Positions 34,269 to 43,328 of a DNA stretch of 51,206 bases are shown here, piece after piece. Every line of letters begins with the position of its first letter. Position 1 is the first letter of the stretch. The stretch covers positions 1 to 51,206 of the forward strand of contig DATHUY010000033.1 in assembly GCA_035461765.1 (NCBI GenBank), given 5' to 3'. A program made the translations under genes and the position numbers. Under the pieces are notes generated by a model that saw only the letters and a list, made by a program, of their open reading frames with translations, did no database searches and was not told the DNA's origin. The stretch comes from Longimicrobiales bacterium. Lineage in GTDB: Bacteria; Gemmatimonadota; Gemmatimonadetes; Longimicrobiales; RSA9.

Positions 34269-36632
34269 TCAGACGAGATGAGCGGGCGGCGGCTCCAGCA
34301 GGCGGTCGGGGATGCCGAATGCGGCCGCTACCGCCGGGGCGACGGGTCGCAATTCGCGGCACAAATCGTTGATGGCACTGCGGATAGCGCGGGACTTCGG
34401 GGCGTCGATGTACCCGGTTTCCAGGTACCAGTCGGCGCCGGCTTCCAGACGCGCGAGGCCGAACAGTGCGGACAGCCGCTCCAGGACGCGGGCCGAGGCG
34501 GGGTCAGGGCAGTCGGCGACGCCGGCGTGGAGGCGTTCGAGGATGAAGCGCTCGGCGAAGGCGCGGCCGAGGGCGACGGCGTGGTCCTGGCACTCGTTGA
34601 GGGCGTCGAAGCTGTCCATGCCGTCGTCGATGCGCTGCTTCAGTCGGCGGGCGAGGCTGGCGGTGAGCCGTTCCTCACGGTAGCGGAACGCGGCGGCATG
34701 GAAGTCGGTGTCGACGAGATGCTCGGTGTCGGTGCGACGGGTGGTGATGGGGTTGAGCTCGGTGACGCGGGTGGCGGCACGAGCCGCGATGTGGCGCGCG
34801 ATGTTCCAGAGCTTGAGCTCACCGAACTGGTCGCGGTACTCGGTGAGGCAGCCGCGTGCGACGAGCTGATAGAGGACGTGGTTGGCGCCCTCGAAGGTCG
34901 TGAACACATCGGTATCTGCGCGGAGGGCGCCGATGCGGTTGGAGGCGAGGTAGCCCTGGCCGCCGCAGGCTTCACGGCACTCCTGGAGGGTATCGACGGT
35001 CCAGTCGGAGGCAAACGCCTTGAGTGCGGCTGCGAGTGTCTCGATCTCGCGCGTGTCCTCATCGGAACGGGTGGCGAAGGAACGGACGAGGGACTTGAGA
35101 GCGAAGTCGAGGGCGATGGCCGTGGCGAGCCGCGGGATGAGGCGGCGCTGCATGGTGATGTAGTCGAGCACGGGCACCTCGGCGCCGCCTTCGGGACCGA
35201 ACTGCCGGCGCTGGTCGGTGTAGCGGACGGCGATGGTGAGGCCGTTCTTTGCGGCGCTGAGGCTGGCGCAGGCGATGCTGATGCGGCCGGCCACGAGAGT
35301 GCCGAGCATGGTGAAGAAGCGGCGGCCTGCGCCGGGTATGGGGCTGGCGTACGCGCCGCCTTCGCTGACGCTGCCGTAGCGGTCGAGCAGGTTATCGCGC
35401 GGGATGCGCACCTGGTCAAATGCGATGCGGCCGTTGTCGACGCCGTTCAAACCTGCCTTGAGCCCGCAATCCTCAATGGAGACGCCCGCGAGGACGTTGC
35501 CGTCGCCGTCACGGATCGGAACGAGGAACGCGTGCACGCCGTGGTCGCCGGTATCGGTGTGGAGCTGTGCAAAGACGACGGCGAGGCGACCGTGCAGGGC
35601 GGCATTGCCGATGTAGTCCTTGCGTGCGTGGAGCGATGGCGTGTGGATGACGAACTCACCGGTGGCGGAATCGTAGCGGGCCGTCGTCTCGATGTCGCGC
35701 ACGTTCGAGCCGTGTCCCGTTTCGGTCATCGCGAAACAGCCGGGCAGCTCCAGAGACGCGACATCGCGCAGGTACTTCTCGTGATGTCGGCGCGTGCCCA
35801 GCAGGAAGATGCTGCCGCCGAACAGACCGAAATGCACGCCATACTTCACGAGCAGGCTCAGGTCGTGGTACGCGATGGTCTCGAATGCGGCGATCGATGC
35901 CGCCACATCGTTCCTGCCGCCGAACTCTTCCGGGAACGCGAGCGCACCGAATCCTTCGTCGGCAAGAACGCGGCACCAGGCCAGGACGGTCTCGCGGTAT
36001 GCACGGGTATCGCGTGGATCGACGAAGTGGAACGAGTCGGTCGTGAGAACCTGCATCACGCGCGCACGCGTGTCGCGTGAATCGGAGTCCAGCCACTCGT
36101 TCAGGCGCGCGGGATCGAACGCGAGAGCGGGGGTGTGCCGGATTCCGGCGACGTCGGGCGGGGCGGGCGGCGGCGTGTCGGTGAGCGATCGTGCGGCCTC
36201 GACGCTCGCGACGCCGAGCGCCTGCTGGAGCTCCTCCAGTGCCGTTCGCACGGCGTCTCCCGTGTCCGTCTGCGCGGTGGCGGCGATGCGCTCACCGAGC
36301 CGCACGAGGTCCTCGGGACCGGCGGCCATGTCGTGGCCGCCATACGCCTCGATCAGCTCGAGCAGCCGTTCGAGCTCCGCGGCGGAGGGAGGGTCATCGG
36401 GGTTCAGCCACGCACGCAGCACGGTACGAGCGTGCGCGTCGAGGAGGTCCGGCCGGCCGGCGACGTCACGCACCGCCTCGAGCTCCTCGGCGGAGAGGGC
36501 ACCGTCGGCCCAGGCCAGGTACAGCAGCGGCGCCAGGGGCAGCAGGTCACGGTGCAGCTCGCGCTGGCGGCGGGGAGCCGGAGTGCCGCTCCCGGCCGAC
36601 GGTTCTGCGCCCGCAGCGGCGCGCGTTCTCAC
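34269..36632 (-). CDS. Acyl-CoA dehydrogenase/oxidase with N-terminal TerB-like domain
   Basis: A 787-residue flavoprotein. Residues about 25-150 form a helical TerB-like domain (LLYLAWADGALSAEELEAVR). The acyl-CoA dehydrogenase fold follows: N-terminal helical part, the FAD-binding CFAMTETGHGSNVRDIETTA loop, the beta domain (DYIGNAALHGRLAVVFAQL), then the C-terminal four-helix part with RRQFGPEGG and EACGGQGYLASNRIGALRAD. The E-A-C-G-G-Q-G-Y motif matches acyl-CoA oxidases and related long acyl-CoA dehydrogenases. The final extension is oxidase-like in length. It would oxidise fatty acyl-CoA. The start is the GTG at 36632, overlapping the M14 peptidase stop as GTGA. Confidence 0.88.
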   Translation of the reverse strand: MRTRAAAGAEPSAGSGTPAPRRQRELHRDLLPLAPLLYLAWADGALSAEELEAVRDVAGRPDLLDAHARTVLRAWLNPDDPPSAAELERLLELIEAYGGHDMAAGPEDLVRLGERIAATAQTDTGDAVRTALEELQQALGVASVEAARSLTDTPPPAPPDVAGIRHTPALAFDPARLNEWLDSDSRDTRARVMQVLTTDSFHFVDPRDTRAYRETVLAWCRVLADEGFGALAFPEEFGGRNDVAASIAAFETIAYHDLSLLVKYGVHFGLFGGSIFLLGTRRHHEKYLRDVASLELPGCFAMTETGHGSNVRDIETTARYDSATGEFVIHTPSLHARKDYIGNAALHGRLAVVFAQLHTDTGDHGVHAFLVPIRDGDGNVLAGVSIEDCGLKAGLNGVDNGRIAFDQVRIPRDNLLDRYGSVSEGGAYASPIPGAGRRFFTMLGTLVAGRISIACASLSAAKNGLTIAVRYTDQRRQFGPEGGAEVPVLDYITMQRRLIPRLATAIALDFALKSLVRSFATRSDEDTREIETLAAALKAFASDWTVDTLQECREACGGQGYLASNRIGALRADTDVFTTFEGANHVLYQLVARGCLTEYRDQFGELKLWNIARHIAARAATRVTELNPITTRRTDTEHLVDTDFHAAAFRYREERLTASLARRLKQRIDDGMDSFDALNECQDHAVALGRAFAERFILERLHAGVADCPDPASARVLERLSALFGLARLEAGADWYLETGYIDAPKSRAIRSAINDLCRELRPVAPAVAAAFGIPDRLLEPPPAHLV

Positions 36633-39409
36633 CGGATCCGGGCGTCGGTGCCGGCCGATGAATACAGGCCGTTGAACACGAACCTGAACGTGCCGTGCGG
36701 CTGGGCGCGGAAGAGGACCTCGGGCCCGAAGAGGAAGAGGCGCCCGTCGCCGACGTCGGCCTGGACCATGGCGATTCCGCCCTCGAGCGCACGCTCGCCC
36801 CACGCCCAGCCGCTGCGCAGCGGCGAAGGCGAGTCGAACCAGGCGATGGGCCGGATGTTGTCGGCACCCGCCTCGATGCGCATGACCGGGCTGTTGTCGA
36901 ACATGACATCCACCCGATCCGGCATGCCGTACGCCACTGGCAATGTGTTGTCCACACGCACGTCGAGCAGCGAGCCAGGCACGTAGTATTCCGAGCGGGG
37001 CGGCGACTGTTCGCGACCGTCGACGGATCGGGCGAGTGCATCATGGATCGGCAGACCCAGGTGCTGAGCGAGATTCGTGGAGCTTCCGATCGTCACGATG
37101 GTGCCGCCCGCCTCCAGGTACTGGCGCAGGCGCGGGATCGTGGTTTCCGCGGTGATGCTGCCCGTCATGTGGCTGAACTCGGCGGGCACATCGTCGTCGT
37201 CGCCGCCCATGCCACCGCGCCCGCCGCCGCCCTGTCGCACCGGCGGAATGGCGCCGGTCACGAAGAGGATGGCGTCGTACTGGCTGAGGTCACCGGTGTC
37301 GAGCGTCTGCGGATACACGACGTCGAACGGGAAGTCGAAGCGTTCGAGGATCCAGCGCGCCCAGCCGGACGGCATGGAGCCGCCGTAGCGGTCCCAGAGC
37401 GCGACGCGGATCGGCTCCAGGCGGGTGTGCTCGCCGGACGGACGCGCGCCCGTAGCCGTGAACGTGAGGCCCGTCTCGCGCGCGATGCGCTCCGCATCGG
37501 CGCGCGCATCGCCCTGCTGCCGGATGTAGAACGTCCCCGCTGGATGCGTCGTGCGACCGGCACGGTGCGGCTGCCGGAGCCGGTATACCGTGTGGCCAGC
37601 GGCAAGCAGGCGGTTCACCGCGAGAAATGCATCATTCGCCTGTGCCGTGAGCAGCAGGCCCGCATTGCCGGAACCCGCGATTCCGCCCGTGGGCCGCGGC
37701 GCGCGCAACCCTTCGATCTTCTCGAACGGTCCGTCGAAACCCTCGACGACACGATCGAACTGCACGCCCATCTGGTAGGCGAGCGTCCAGCCCGCGTTAT
37801 CGTACGGCGGCGTCGGCGGCCCGCCCGGATACGGGATGTCGTCCGGGTGGTCCTGCGGCTCGAACATGTCGATGGCGTGGGGCGCAAACGCCTGGGCTGT
37901 CTTCACGACGAAGGAGCCGGGGGGATACTGCTTCCCCGCAACATTGAACGCGCTGGTCGCCCGATGCACGTGAACGCCGGTCTCGAGGAGTGCATCCACG
38001 AACTTGGCGGCCGTCAGGAAATCCGGCTGATCGGCCGGGATGATATAGCCACGGGCATCGCGCAGCGCGGGGTCGCGCAGCGTGCTCTCGAAATCCTCCC
38101 GCGTGCCGCGCGCGTTCATGTTCGGCGCGTCATCCGTACCGGCGTCCTCGGCCTCGGCCGTGTCGCGCAGCGCTACCGCGGCACTCGCCACGTAGCGCGG
38201 ATAGTGCGTCCACGTGTCCTCGCTACCGCGCGCGATCGCGTTCGCTCCCATCCGGTAAATGTTGTACAGGAACGTGTCACGGCGCCGCGATGCGATGTCC
38301 AGTACGGCGTAGTTCGCCGTCACCGAGTAGTCGACCGAATGCCGGAAATGCCACGTCTGCGGCTCGATCGGGTCAGGCAGATCGCTGTGCGGAATCTGGC
38401 GACGCGGGATGAACGGGATCTGGAGCGGTGTGGGGCTGCCGATCGTCTCGGTCAGCAGGCCGATCATGTTGTGGAAATACGGCGTCGTACGCAGACCGCC
38501 ATTCCACCACGTCGAGTAGTTCGCGCCGGACCGCATCGTCACGCCCGCCTTGCCCTCGCGCAGGAAGCGGTCGTGCATCGCCGCACCGACCATGTCGATG
38601 CTCACGGGGATCAGCGGATCGTAGTTGTGATTGAACGGGTCGCGGAAAGGTGGTGCGAACATCACGGTCCCGGCCGGTCCAGTCTGGTGGTGGTTGTAGA
38701 CGATCTGCGGGTACCACTCCGTGTACATCACGCGGTTCATGTTCTCCGTCTCGGCCTGCGTCGAGGCGTAGAAGTCGCGGTTGTTGTCGTGGCCGACGTA
38801 CTTCTGGTACAGGCGCGGCAGTCCGCCGGTGCTGCGCTCCTCGGGATCCGCCTCGCGCATGTACCAGTCGGAGACGAGCTCCATGCCATCGGGGTTGGCG
38901 TGCACCGCGAGGATGATGACATCGTCGAGGATGCGCAGGGTCTCCGGATCGTCGCGGCTGATGAGCTGGTACACGGATTCCATCAGCTGCTGAGCACCGA
39001 GCACCTCCGTGGCGTGCAGGCCGCCGTCGATCCATACGACAGCCCTGCCCTCCTCGGCCAGGCGTCGAGCCTCATCGTCCGTGAGGCCTTCGGCGAGGGC
39101 GAGGCGGCGGGAAATCTCGCGATAGCGCTCCAGATTGCGATGGTTCCCGGGCGAAGTGATGATGGCCATCAGCTGGGGCCGCCCCTCCTCCGTGGTACCG
39201 ATCGTGTCGAGCACCATGCGGTCCGACTCACCGGCGAGACGCTGCCAGTAGCTCATGAAGGCGGTGTAGTCGGGCAGCACGTAGTCGGCGCCTATGGGAT
39301 GGCCGAACTGCTGTTCGGGCGAGGTGACGCGCGTCTGTGCCGCGGCGTCCTGGGCGAGAGCGAAGAGGAGCGGCAGTACGGCCGCTGCACGGAGGCGTGT
39401 CTGGAGCAT
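36629..39409 (-). CDS. Secreted M14-family zinc carboxypeptidase-like protein
   Basis: A 926-residue exported peptidase. Signal peptide MLQTRLRAAAVLPLLFALAQDAAAQ is followed by an M14 domain: the zinc H-x-x-E pair in GGLHATEV (about 132-135), NPDG, GHDNNRDFY with substrate-binding Arg, the third-ligand region YNHHQTGPAG, and a candidate general-base Glu in GLLTETIGSP. After the peptidase domain a long C-terminal half includes a glutamine-amidotransferase-like segment (AILFVTGAIPPV, RQYLEAGGTIVTIG), common in this M14 subgroup. It would digest external peptides. GAGG precedes the ATG at 39409. The stop overlaps the acyl-CoA dehydrogenase start. Confidence 0.9.
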   Translation of the reverse strand: MLQTRLRAAAVLPLLFALAQDAAAQTRVTSPEQQFGHPIGADYVLPDYTAFMSYWQRLAGESDRMVLDTIGTTEEGRPQLMAIITSPGNHRNLERYREISRRLALAEGLTDDEARRLAEEGRAVVWIDGGLHATEVLGAQQLMESVYQLISRDDPETLRILDDVIILAVHANPDGMELVSDWYMREADPEERSTGGLPRLYQKYVGHDNNRDFYASTQAETENMNRVMYTEWYPQIVYNHHQTGPAGTVMFAPPFRDPFNHNYDPLIPVSIDMVGAAMHDRFLREGKAGVTMRSGANYSTWWNGGLRTTPYFHNMIGLLTETIGSPTPLQIPFIPRRQIPHSDLPDPIEPQTWHFRHSVDYSVTANYAVLDIASRRRDTFLYNIYRMGANAIARGSEDTWTHYPRYVASAAVALRDTAEAEDAGTDDAPNMNARGTREDFESTLRDPALRDARGYIIPADQPDFLTAAKFVDALLETGVHVHRATSAFNVAGKQYPPGSFVVKTAQAFAPHAIDMFEPQDHPDDIPYPGGPPTPPYDNAGWTLAYQMGVQFDRVVEGFDGPFEKIEGLRAPRPTGGIAGSGNAGLLLTAQANDAFLAVNRLLAAGHTVYRLRQPHRAGRTTHPAGTFYIRQQGDARADAERIARETGLTFTATGARPSGEHTRLEPIRVALWDRYGGSMPSGWARWILERFDFPFDVVYPQTLDTGDLSQYDAILFVTGAIPPVRQGGGGRGGMGGDDDDVPAEFSHMTGSITAETTIPRLRQYLEAGGTIVTIGSSTNLAQHLGLPIHDALARSVDGREQSPPRSEYYVPGSLLDVRVDNTLPVAYGMPDRVDVMFDNSPVMRIEAGADNIRPIAWFDSPSPLRSGWAWGERALEGGIAMVQADVGDGRLFLFGPEVLFRAQPHGTFRFVFNGLYSSAGTDARIR

Positions 39410-39609
39410 GGCGATCCTCTGTCGCGACGCGCGACGGTCAGGTTCGGCTCGGTGAGTTTAAGTCAGCATACAGTGATACGCGCTGCACCGCCAGCGGTCG
39501 CGCCGCAGTGCGGCGCGTGGAGCGATCGGACATGATGCGGAGGCGTCGAGCGATTGCTTGCCGCGGGCGCGCCAGCGCTCTATCCTACGCGCGCACTGAA
39601 TCGGAGGAG

Positions 39610-40005
39610 ATGGTGACAGAGACCCTGTTCACAATCCATTCGTACGTACGCTACCTCGTTCTGCTCGCTGGAGTGGGCGCGGTCATCGCGGCCATCATCG
39701 GCTGGGGGACGGCGGGTCTGCCGCCGCGGGCGGAGCGGGCTCTGTCCGGTGCGTTCATCGGCCTGCTGGATCTGCAGATCGTACTGGGCGTGCTGCTGCT
39801 GCTGACCGGCTTCCCGTTCTACGGCGCACTCACCGGCCATCTCTTCATGATGGTGCTCGCCGCTGCCGCCGCGCACGGCGCGTCCGTCCTGGCGCGGCGG
39901 CGCGAGCCCGCGCGCTCCGGCTCACCCGCACGCACGATCGGATTCATGATCTCGCTGCTGCTCATCGTCGGCGGCATCATGGCCATCCAGCGAACCATCA
40001 TCTAG
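39610..40005 (+). CDS. Small four-helix membrane protein
   Basis: A 131-residue membrane protein with four hydrophobic segments: YLVLLAGVGAVIAAIIGWG, GLLDLQIVLGVLLLLTGFPF, LFMMVLAAAAAHGASVL and IGFMISLLLIVGGIMAI. The opening TIHSYVRYLVLL and the His in LTGHLFMM are typical of small predicted haem-interacting or cytochrome-like membrane proteins, but I cannot name the family. GGAGG is only 2 nt before the ATG at 39610, so the in-frame GTG at 39613 (5-nt spacing) may be the real start. It is 71 bp upstream of the phosphofructokinase on the same strand. Confidence 0.75.
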   Translation: MVTETLFTIHSYVRYLVLLAGVGAVIAAIIGWGTAGLPPRAERALSGAFIGLLDLQIVLGVLLLLTGFPFYGALTGHLFMMVLAAAAAHGASVLARRREPARSGSPARTIGFMISLLLIVGGIMAIQRTII

Positions 40006-40021
40006 CCAGCTGCGCGCAGAG

Positions 40022-40079
40022 CACCGGCGTTTTTCTTGCACCCGTCGCACGTCACTCGAACTGTGGAGGAACGCCGGTG
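40022..40079 (+). promoter_or_regulatory. 5' leader hairpin that masks the phosphofructokinase ribosome site and start codon
   Basis: CACCGGCGTT (40022-40031) is the exact complement of AACGCCGGTG (40070-40079), whose last three bases are the GTG start. The stem continues inward: TTTCT (40032-40036) pairs with GGAGG (40065-40069) through two normal and three G-U pairs. The full 15-bp stem therefore covers both the Shine-Dalgarno sequence and the start codon, leaving a 28-nt loop. This is the layout of a translational switch. Confidence 0.65.
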
Positions 40080-41276
40080 ACGAAGGGCACGATCGCCATA
40101 CTGACGGGCGGTGGAGACGTACCGGGACTGAATCCGGCCATCCGCGCCATTACCGTCCGGGCAACGAGGGAAGGATACCGCGTGATCGGAATCCGCCGGG
40201 GGTGGGGCGGACTGGTGGACATGGATCCGGAGAAGGGTGCGGACAACAGCTTCAACTACCAGATCCTGACGGAGGAGGTTGTCAATCGGGCGGGCCGCAC
40301 AGGCGGCACGTTCCTGCACACGTCACGGACGCGCCCGAGCCATCTGCCGCGGAGCGCGATGCCCGCGCACCTTGCCGAGACGTACCGCGACGATGTGAAT
40401 GACGTCACACCTCAGGTCCTGCGCAATCTCGAGCACCTGGGTGTCGATCATCTCATCCCGATCGGCGGCGATGACACGCTGAGTTACGCACAGCGGCTGC
40501 ACGAGGAAGGGGTGAACGTCGTCGCAATTCCGAAGACCATGGACAATGACGTGCCGGGCACGGACTACTGCATCGGATTCAGCACGTGCGTGACGCGCAC
40601 GATCGAGCTGACGCACCGTCTGCGTACGTCCGCCGGCTCCCATGAACGGTTCCTCGTGATCGAAGTGTTCGGTCGCTACGCCGGCTTCACGGCGCTCCTG
40701 CCGACCATGGCGGGTGCGGCCGACCGCTGCATCATCCCCGAGCACGCGTTCGACATCGAGCGCCTGGCCGAGTTGATGGTGTACGACCGGAACCGGCACC
40801 CGAGCCGCTATGCCGTCGCGCTCGTCTCGGAGGGCGCGCGCATGGCGACGCAGGAGGGAATGTCGTTCGAGGGAGGCGAGGCCGATCAGTACGGGCACCG
40901 CAAGCTGGGCGGTATCGGCGATTCGGTGTCTGCGATGCTGCAGGACCTCTCGCCGCGGTACAACAACGGCCGCAAGGTCAACGTCGTCAATCAGCGGCTC
41001 GGCTATCTGGTACGCTCGGGCGATCCCGACGCGCTCGACTCGATCGTGCCGATGGCATTCGGCAACCTGGCGCTCGACCTGATCCTGCGCGGGGAGTTCG
41101 GCCGGCTGGTGAGCGTGCACAACGGTCGCTACGACTCGGTCTCGATCGAGGTCGTCACGGGCACGAAGAAGCACGTTGACGTGAAGAAGTACTACAGCAC
41201 GGACCGCCTGCGTCCGATCTACGACTTCTGGGACAAGCCGTTGTTCATCATGACGAGCGATCTGCCACGGGGGTAG
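40077..41276 (+). CDS. pfp: 6-phosphofructokinase, PPi-dependent type by active-site residues
   Basis: Phosphorylates fructose 6-phosphate to fructose 1,6-bisphosphate in glycolysis. The PfkA fold is clear (TGGGDVPGLNPAIR, the GGDDT loop, PKTMDND, EVFGRYAGFTAL, KLGGIGDSVS). The residues that separate phosphoryl donors are Asp133 in GGDDT and Lys153 in PKTMDND. ATP-dependent enzymes have Gly at the first position and usually Gly at the second, whereas Asp plus Lys marks PPi-dependent enzymes, whose reaction is reversible. At 399 residues it fits the short bacterial PFP clade. It begins at the GTG 40077 with GGAGG, both inside a leader hairpin. Its 3' end overlaps the MFS gene by 29 bp. Confidence 0.9.
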   Translation: MTKGTIAILTGGGDVPGLNPAIRAITVRATREGYRVIGIRRGWGGLVDMDPEKGADNSFNYQILTEEVVNRAGRTGGTFLHTSRTRPSHLPRSAMPAHLAETYRDDVNDVTPQVLRNLEHLGVDHLIPIGGDDTLSYAQRLHEEGVNVVAIPKTMDNDVPGTDYCIGFSTCVTRTIELTHRLRTSAGSHERFLVIEVFGRYAGFTALLPTMAGAADRCIIPEHAFDIERLAELMVYDRNRHPSRYAVALVSEGARMATQEGMSFEGGEADQYGHRKLGGIGDSVSAMLQDLSPRYNNGRKVNVVNQRLGYLVRSGDPDALDSIVPMAFGNLALDLILRGEFGRLVSVHNGRYDSVSIEVVTGTKKHVDVKKYYSTDRLRPIYDFWDKPLFIMTSDLPRG

Positions 41277-42642
41277 GAATCGGCTCAACACGCGCAGCGC
41301 CCCTCAGTGCGTCCCAGTCGCGGTGCTCGTCGGTGACACGGCGCAGGATGAAGTAGGAGATGATCACGAGGACGAGCAGAGCGAGGACGCCGAAACCCTG
41401 GCCGACGTGCTCCTGCAATCCGATCGTTCGGATGGTGATGAATGCCATGCCCGCCCAGATCAGGGGACCGGTGACGGCGGAGAAGCGGCCGACCATGCCG
41501 TAGAGTCCGTAGAACTCGCCAATGCGGTCGGGCGGCGTGAGACGCAGCATGTAGGGGCGATCGGCGGACCAGACGCCTCCGAGCGCGAAGCCGGCAGCGG
41601 ACGCGACGATATAAAGCGGCAGGAGCGGCAGGCCGGCGATGCCGACGACCGCCGCGAAGATGAAGATGCCCATCCAGCTGAGCAGCACCCAGCTCAGCGT
41701 GCGCTTCGGGCCGTAACGGTCCGTAAGCCAGCCCCACACGAACCCGCCAATGACGGCAAATGTGATGGCCACGGCGAGCACGAGATTCGCCTTGGCCCTG
41801 CCCTCCTCCTGAGTGAGTCCTGTGTTCACCGCGACGTTGACTGTGTACAGTCCCATGATCGAGATGACCGTGTTGATCGCGTCCGTGTAGAAGACGCGGC
41901 CGACGAGGAAGCGCAGCAGGCCGGGATACTCGCGGCCGGAGCGGAGCGTACGAATCGTCTCCCGGGTCGCCTCGGGGACCATGCGGAACGTGATTGGACG
42001 CGTGCGGGGGTTGCCCCGCTCGCGCACGAAGAAGAAGCACGGTATCGCGAAAACGAGGAACGCGACAGCGATCGCGGTGAACAGCTCCGGCGCACGCTCG
42101 ACGCCAATGACCGAGCCGATCGCGATGGCGAGATAGGAGCCGAGGTAGCCGACTCCGACCCCGATACCGCCGATACGTCCCCGATTCTCCGGCGTACTCA
42201 CCTCAGGGAGCAGAGCATCGTAGAACTGGAGGCCGGCCTGGTACGCGATGTTGGCGATGATGAAAAGCACGGCGGTGGTATAGAAGCCCCAGCGGGCGAG
42301 CAGCATGGTACATCCCACGCAGATCATCGTGCTCGCGATGAGGAAAGGCATCCTGCGTGGTGCGCGGTCCGTCATCGCCCCCAGCAGGGGGGAGACCAGG
42401 AAGATGATCGACATCGAGATCGCGGTGATCAGCGGGTAGACCATGTCGGCCCGATCGGCCCCCACCGCGTCCTGCACCCAGAGCGAGAAATAGAGTGACA
42501 CAATGCCAAGCGAGAAGATGGTGTTGGCGAGGTCGTAGAGGACCCAGCTCACCACCGAGCGGCGCGGAATATACCTCTCCCCTGACAGCGCGACCTCGGT
42601 GGCCGTGCTGGCGATCTGGTTCTCGAAGGTCGACATGCTCAC
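41248..42642 (-). CDS. MFS transporter, Atg22/UMF1-like
   Basis: A 464-residue protein with about 12 membrane helices. The opening VVSWVLYDLANTIFSLGIVS and the MTDRAPRRMPFLI loop after helix 3 are the marks of the UMF1/Atg22 branch of the major facilitator superfamily, to which vacuolar amino-acid exporters of yeast belong. Substrate unknown. A second half repeats the fold (WGWLTDRYGPKRTLSWVLL). It starts with GTG at 42642 or, better spaced to AGAGTGAGC, ATG at 42636. It converges on and overlaps the phosphofructokinase gene. Confidence 0.9.
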   Translation of the reverse strand: MSMSTFENQIASTATEVALSGERYIPRRSVVSWVLYDLANTIFSLGIVSLYFSLWVQDAVGADRADMVYPLITAISMSIIFLVSPLLGAMTDRAPRRMPFLIASTMICVGCTMLLARWGFYTTAVLFIIANIAYQAGLQFYDALLPEVSTPENRGRIGGIGVGVGYLGSYLAIAIGSVIGVERAPELFTAIAVAFLVFAIPCFFFVRERGNPRTRPITFRMVPEATRETIRTLRSGREYPGLLRFLVGRVFYTDAINTVISIMGLYTVNVAVNTGLTQEEGRAKANLVLAVAITFAVIGGFVWGWLTDRYGPKRTLSWVLLSWMGIFIFAAVVGIAGLPLLPLYIVASAAGFALGGVWSADRPYMLRLTPPDRIGEFYGLYGMVGRFSAVTGPLIWAGMAFITIRTIGLQEHVGQGFGVLALLVLVIISYFILRRVTDEHRDWDALRGAARVEPIPTPVADRSS

Positions 42643-42771
42643 TCTGGTTGGCGGATGGGCGAACCCGCCGGTAATTCACCTCCGCGCACGCCGACTTGTC
42701 AAGGACAGCACGGAACAACGGGCGCCCTGCATCAGCGGAGCGCCCCCGTCCCACTGTCTTCTGCGTGCCGC

Positions 42772-43326
42772 CTATTCCTCGTCGACCACCTTGCGGCGGA
42801 CAACCACTTCCTCGATGACGGGACGACGCTCGATGACCACCTCCTCGGTGTCGTCGTCGATCAGACCCCGGTCGGAGTCGCGCTCGCTCGCACCGTAGGT
42901 CACCGATCTCGGCACATCGCCACGCGCATCGCGCACCTCATCGTGACGCTCGACGGCCTTCATGCGATCGCGCGGCCGCTGGTCGTGGCGCGCGTCGATG
43001 TCGCCGCTGTCCACGATCACAGCCTTGTTCTCGCGGTCGAGCTGGACGGACCGGATCGGCACCTCGGCGTGCACGCCGCCGTCGCGCAGCTCGACCTCGA
43101 TCATCACGACTTCCCCACGCTCGGTATCGATGAGCAGATCCTCGATCTCGCCGATCTCCCGGCCATTGAGCGTGCGCACGTCCCAGCCGCGGATATCCGG
43201 CTCGCCATCGGCGATCGTGTAACCGTCCAGGTCGTGCATCGCCACCAGGCGGTGCCGGCGCGCGGTCTCGGGGTCCGGGCCGATGCCGGACTGGTCCCGG
43301 CGGCTCCTGTCCTTGTTCTTAGCCAT
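42772..43326 (-). CDS. PRC-barrel protein with truncated DUF2382-like tail
   Basis: A 184-residue acidic soluble protein. Residues about 45-110 form a PRC-barrel (GWDVRTLNGREIGEIEDLLI, then EVVMIEVELRDG and HAEVPIRSVQLDRENKAVIV), a small beta-barrel found in RimM and in photosynthetic reaction centre H subunits. The C-terminus TEEVVIERRPVIEEVVVRRK looks like the start of the stress-associated DUF2382 (YsnF-like) domain, cut short. AGGAGG lies 7 nt before the ATG at 43326. An ATG at 43332 overlaps the stop of the small membrane gene upstream as ATGA. A stress-response role is inferred. Confidence 0.8.
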   Translation of the reverse strand: MAKNKDRSRRDQSGIGPDPETARRHRLVAMHDLDGYTIADGEPDIRGWDVRTLNGREIGEIEDLLIDTERGEVVMIEVELRDGGVHAEVPIRSVQLDRENKAVIVDSGDIDARHDQRPRDRMKAVERHDEVRDARGDVPRSVTYGASERDSDRGLIDDDTEEVVIERRPVIEEVVVRRKVVDEE

Positions 43327-43328
43327 GC

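Noticed and set aside
34278-36080. A 600-codon plus-strand frame opposite the acyl-CoA dehydrogenase
   Set aside because: Gly/Glu/Ala-rich shadow with no motif; the minus-strand gene has clear flavoprotein signatures.
36695-39535. A 946-codon open frame on the plus strand opposite the M14 peptidase
   Set aside because: It is the antisense shadow of a well-supported gene with signal peptide and zinc motifs; its product is Arg/Val/His-rich with no domain. Long antisense frames are expected in GC-rich DNA.
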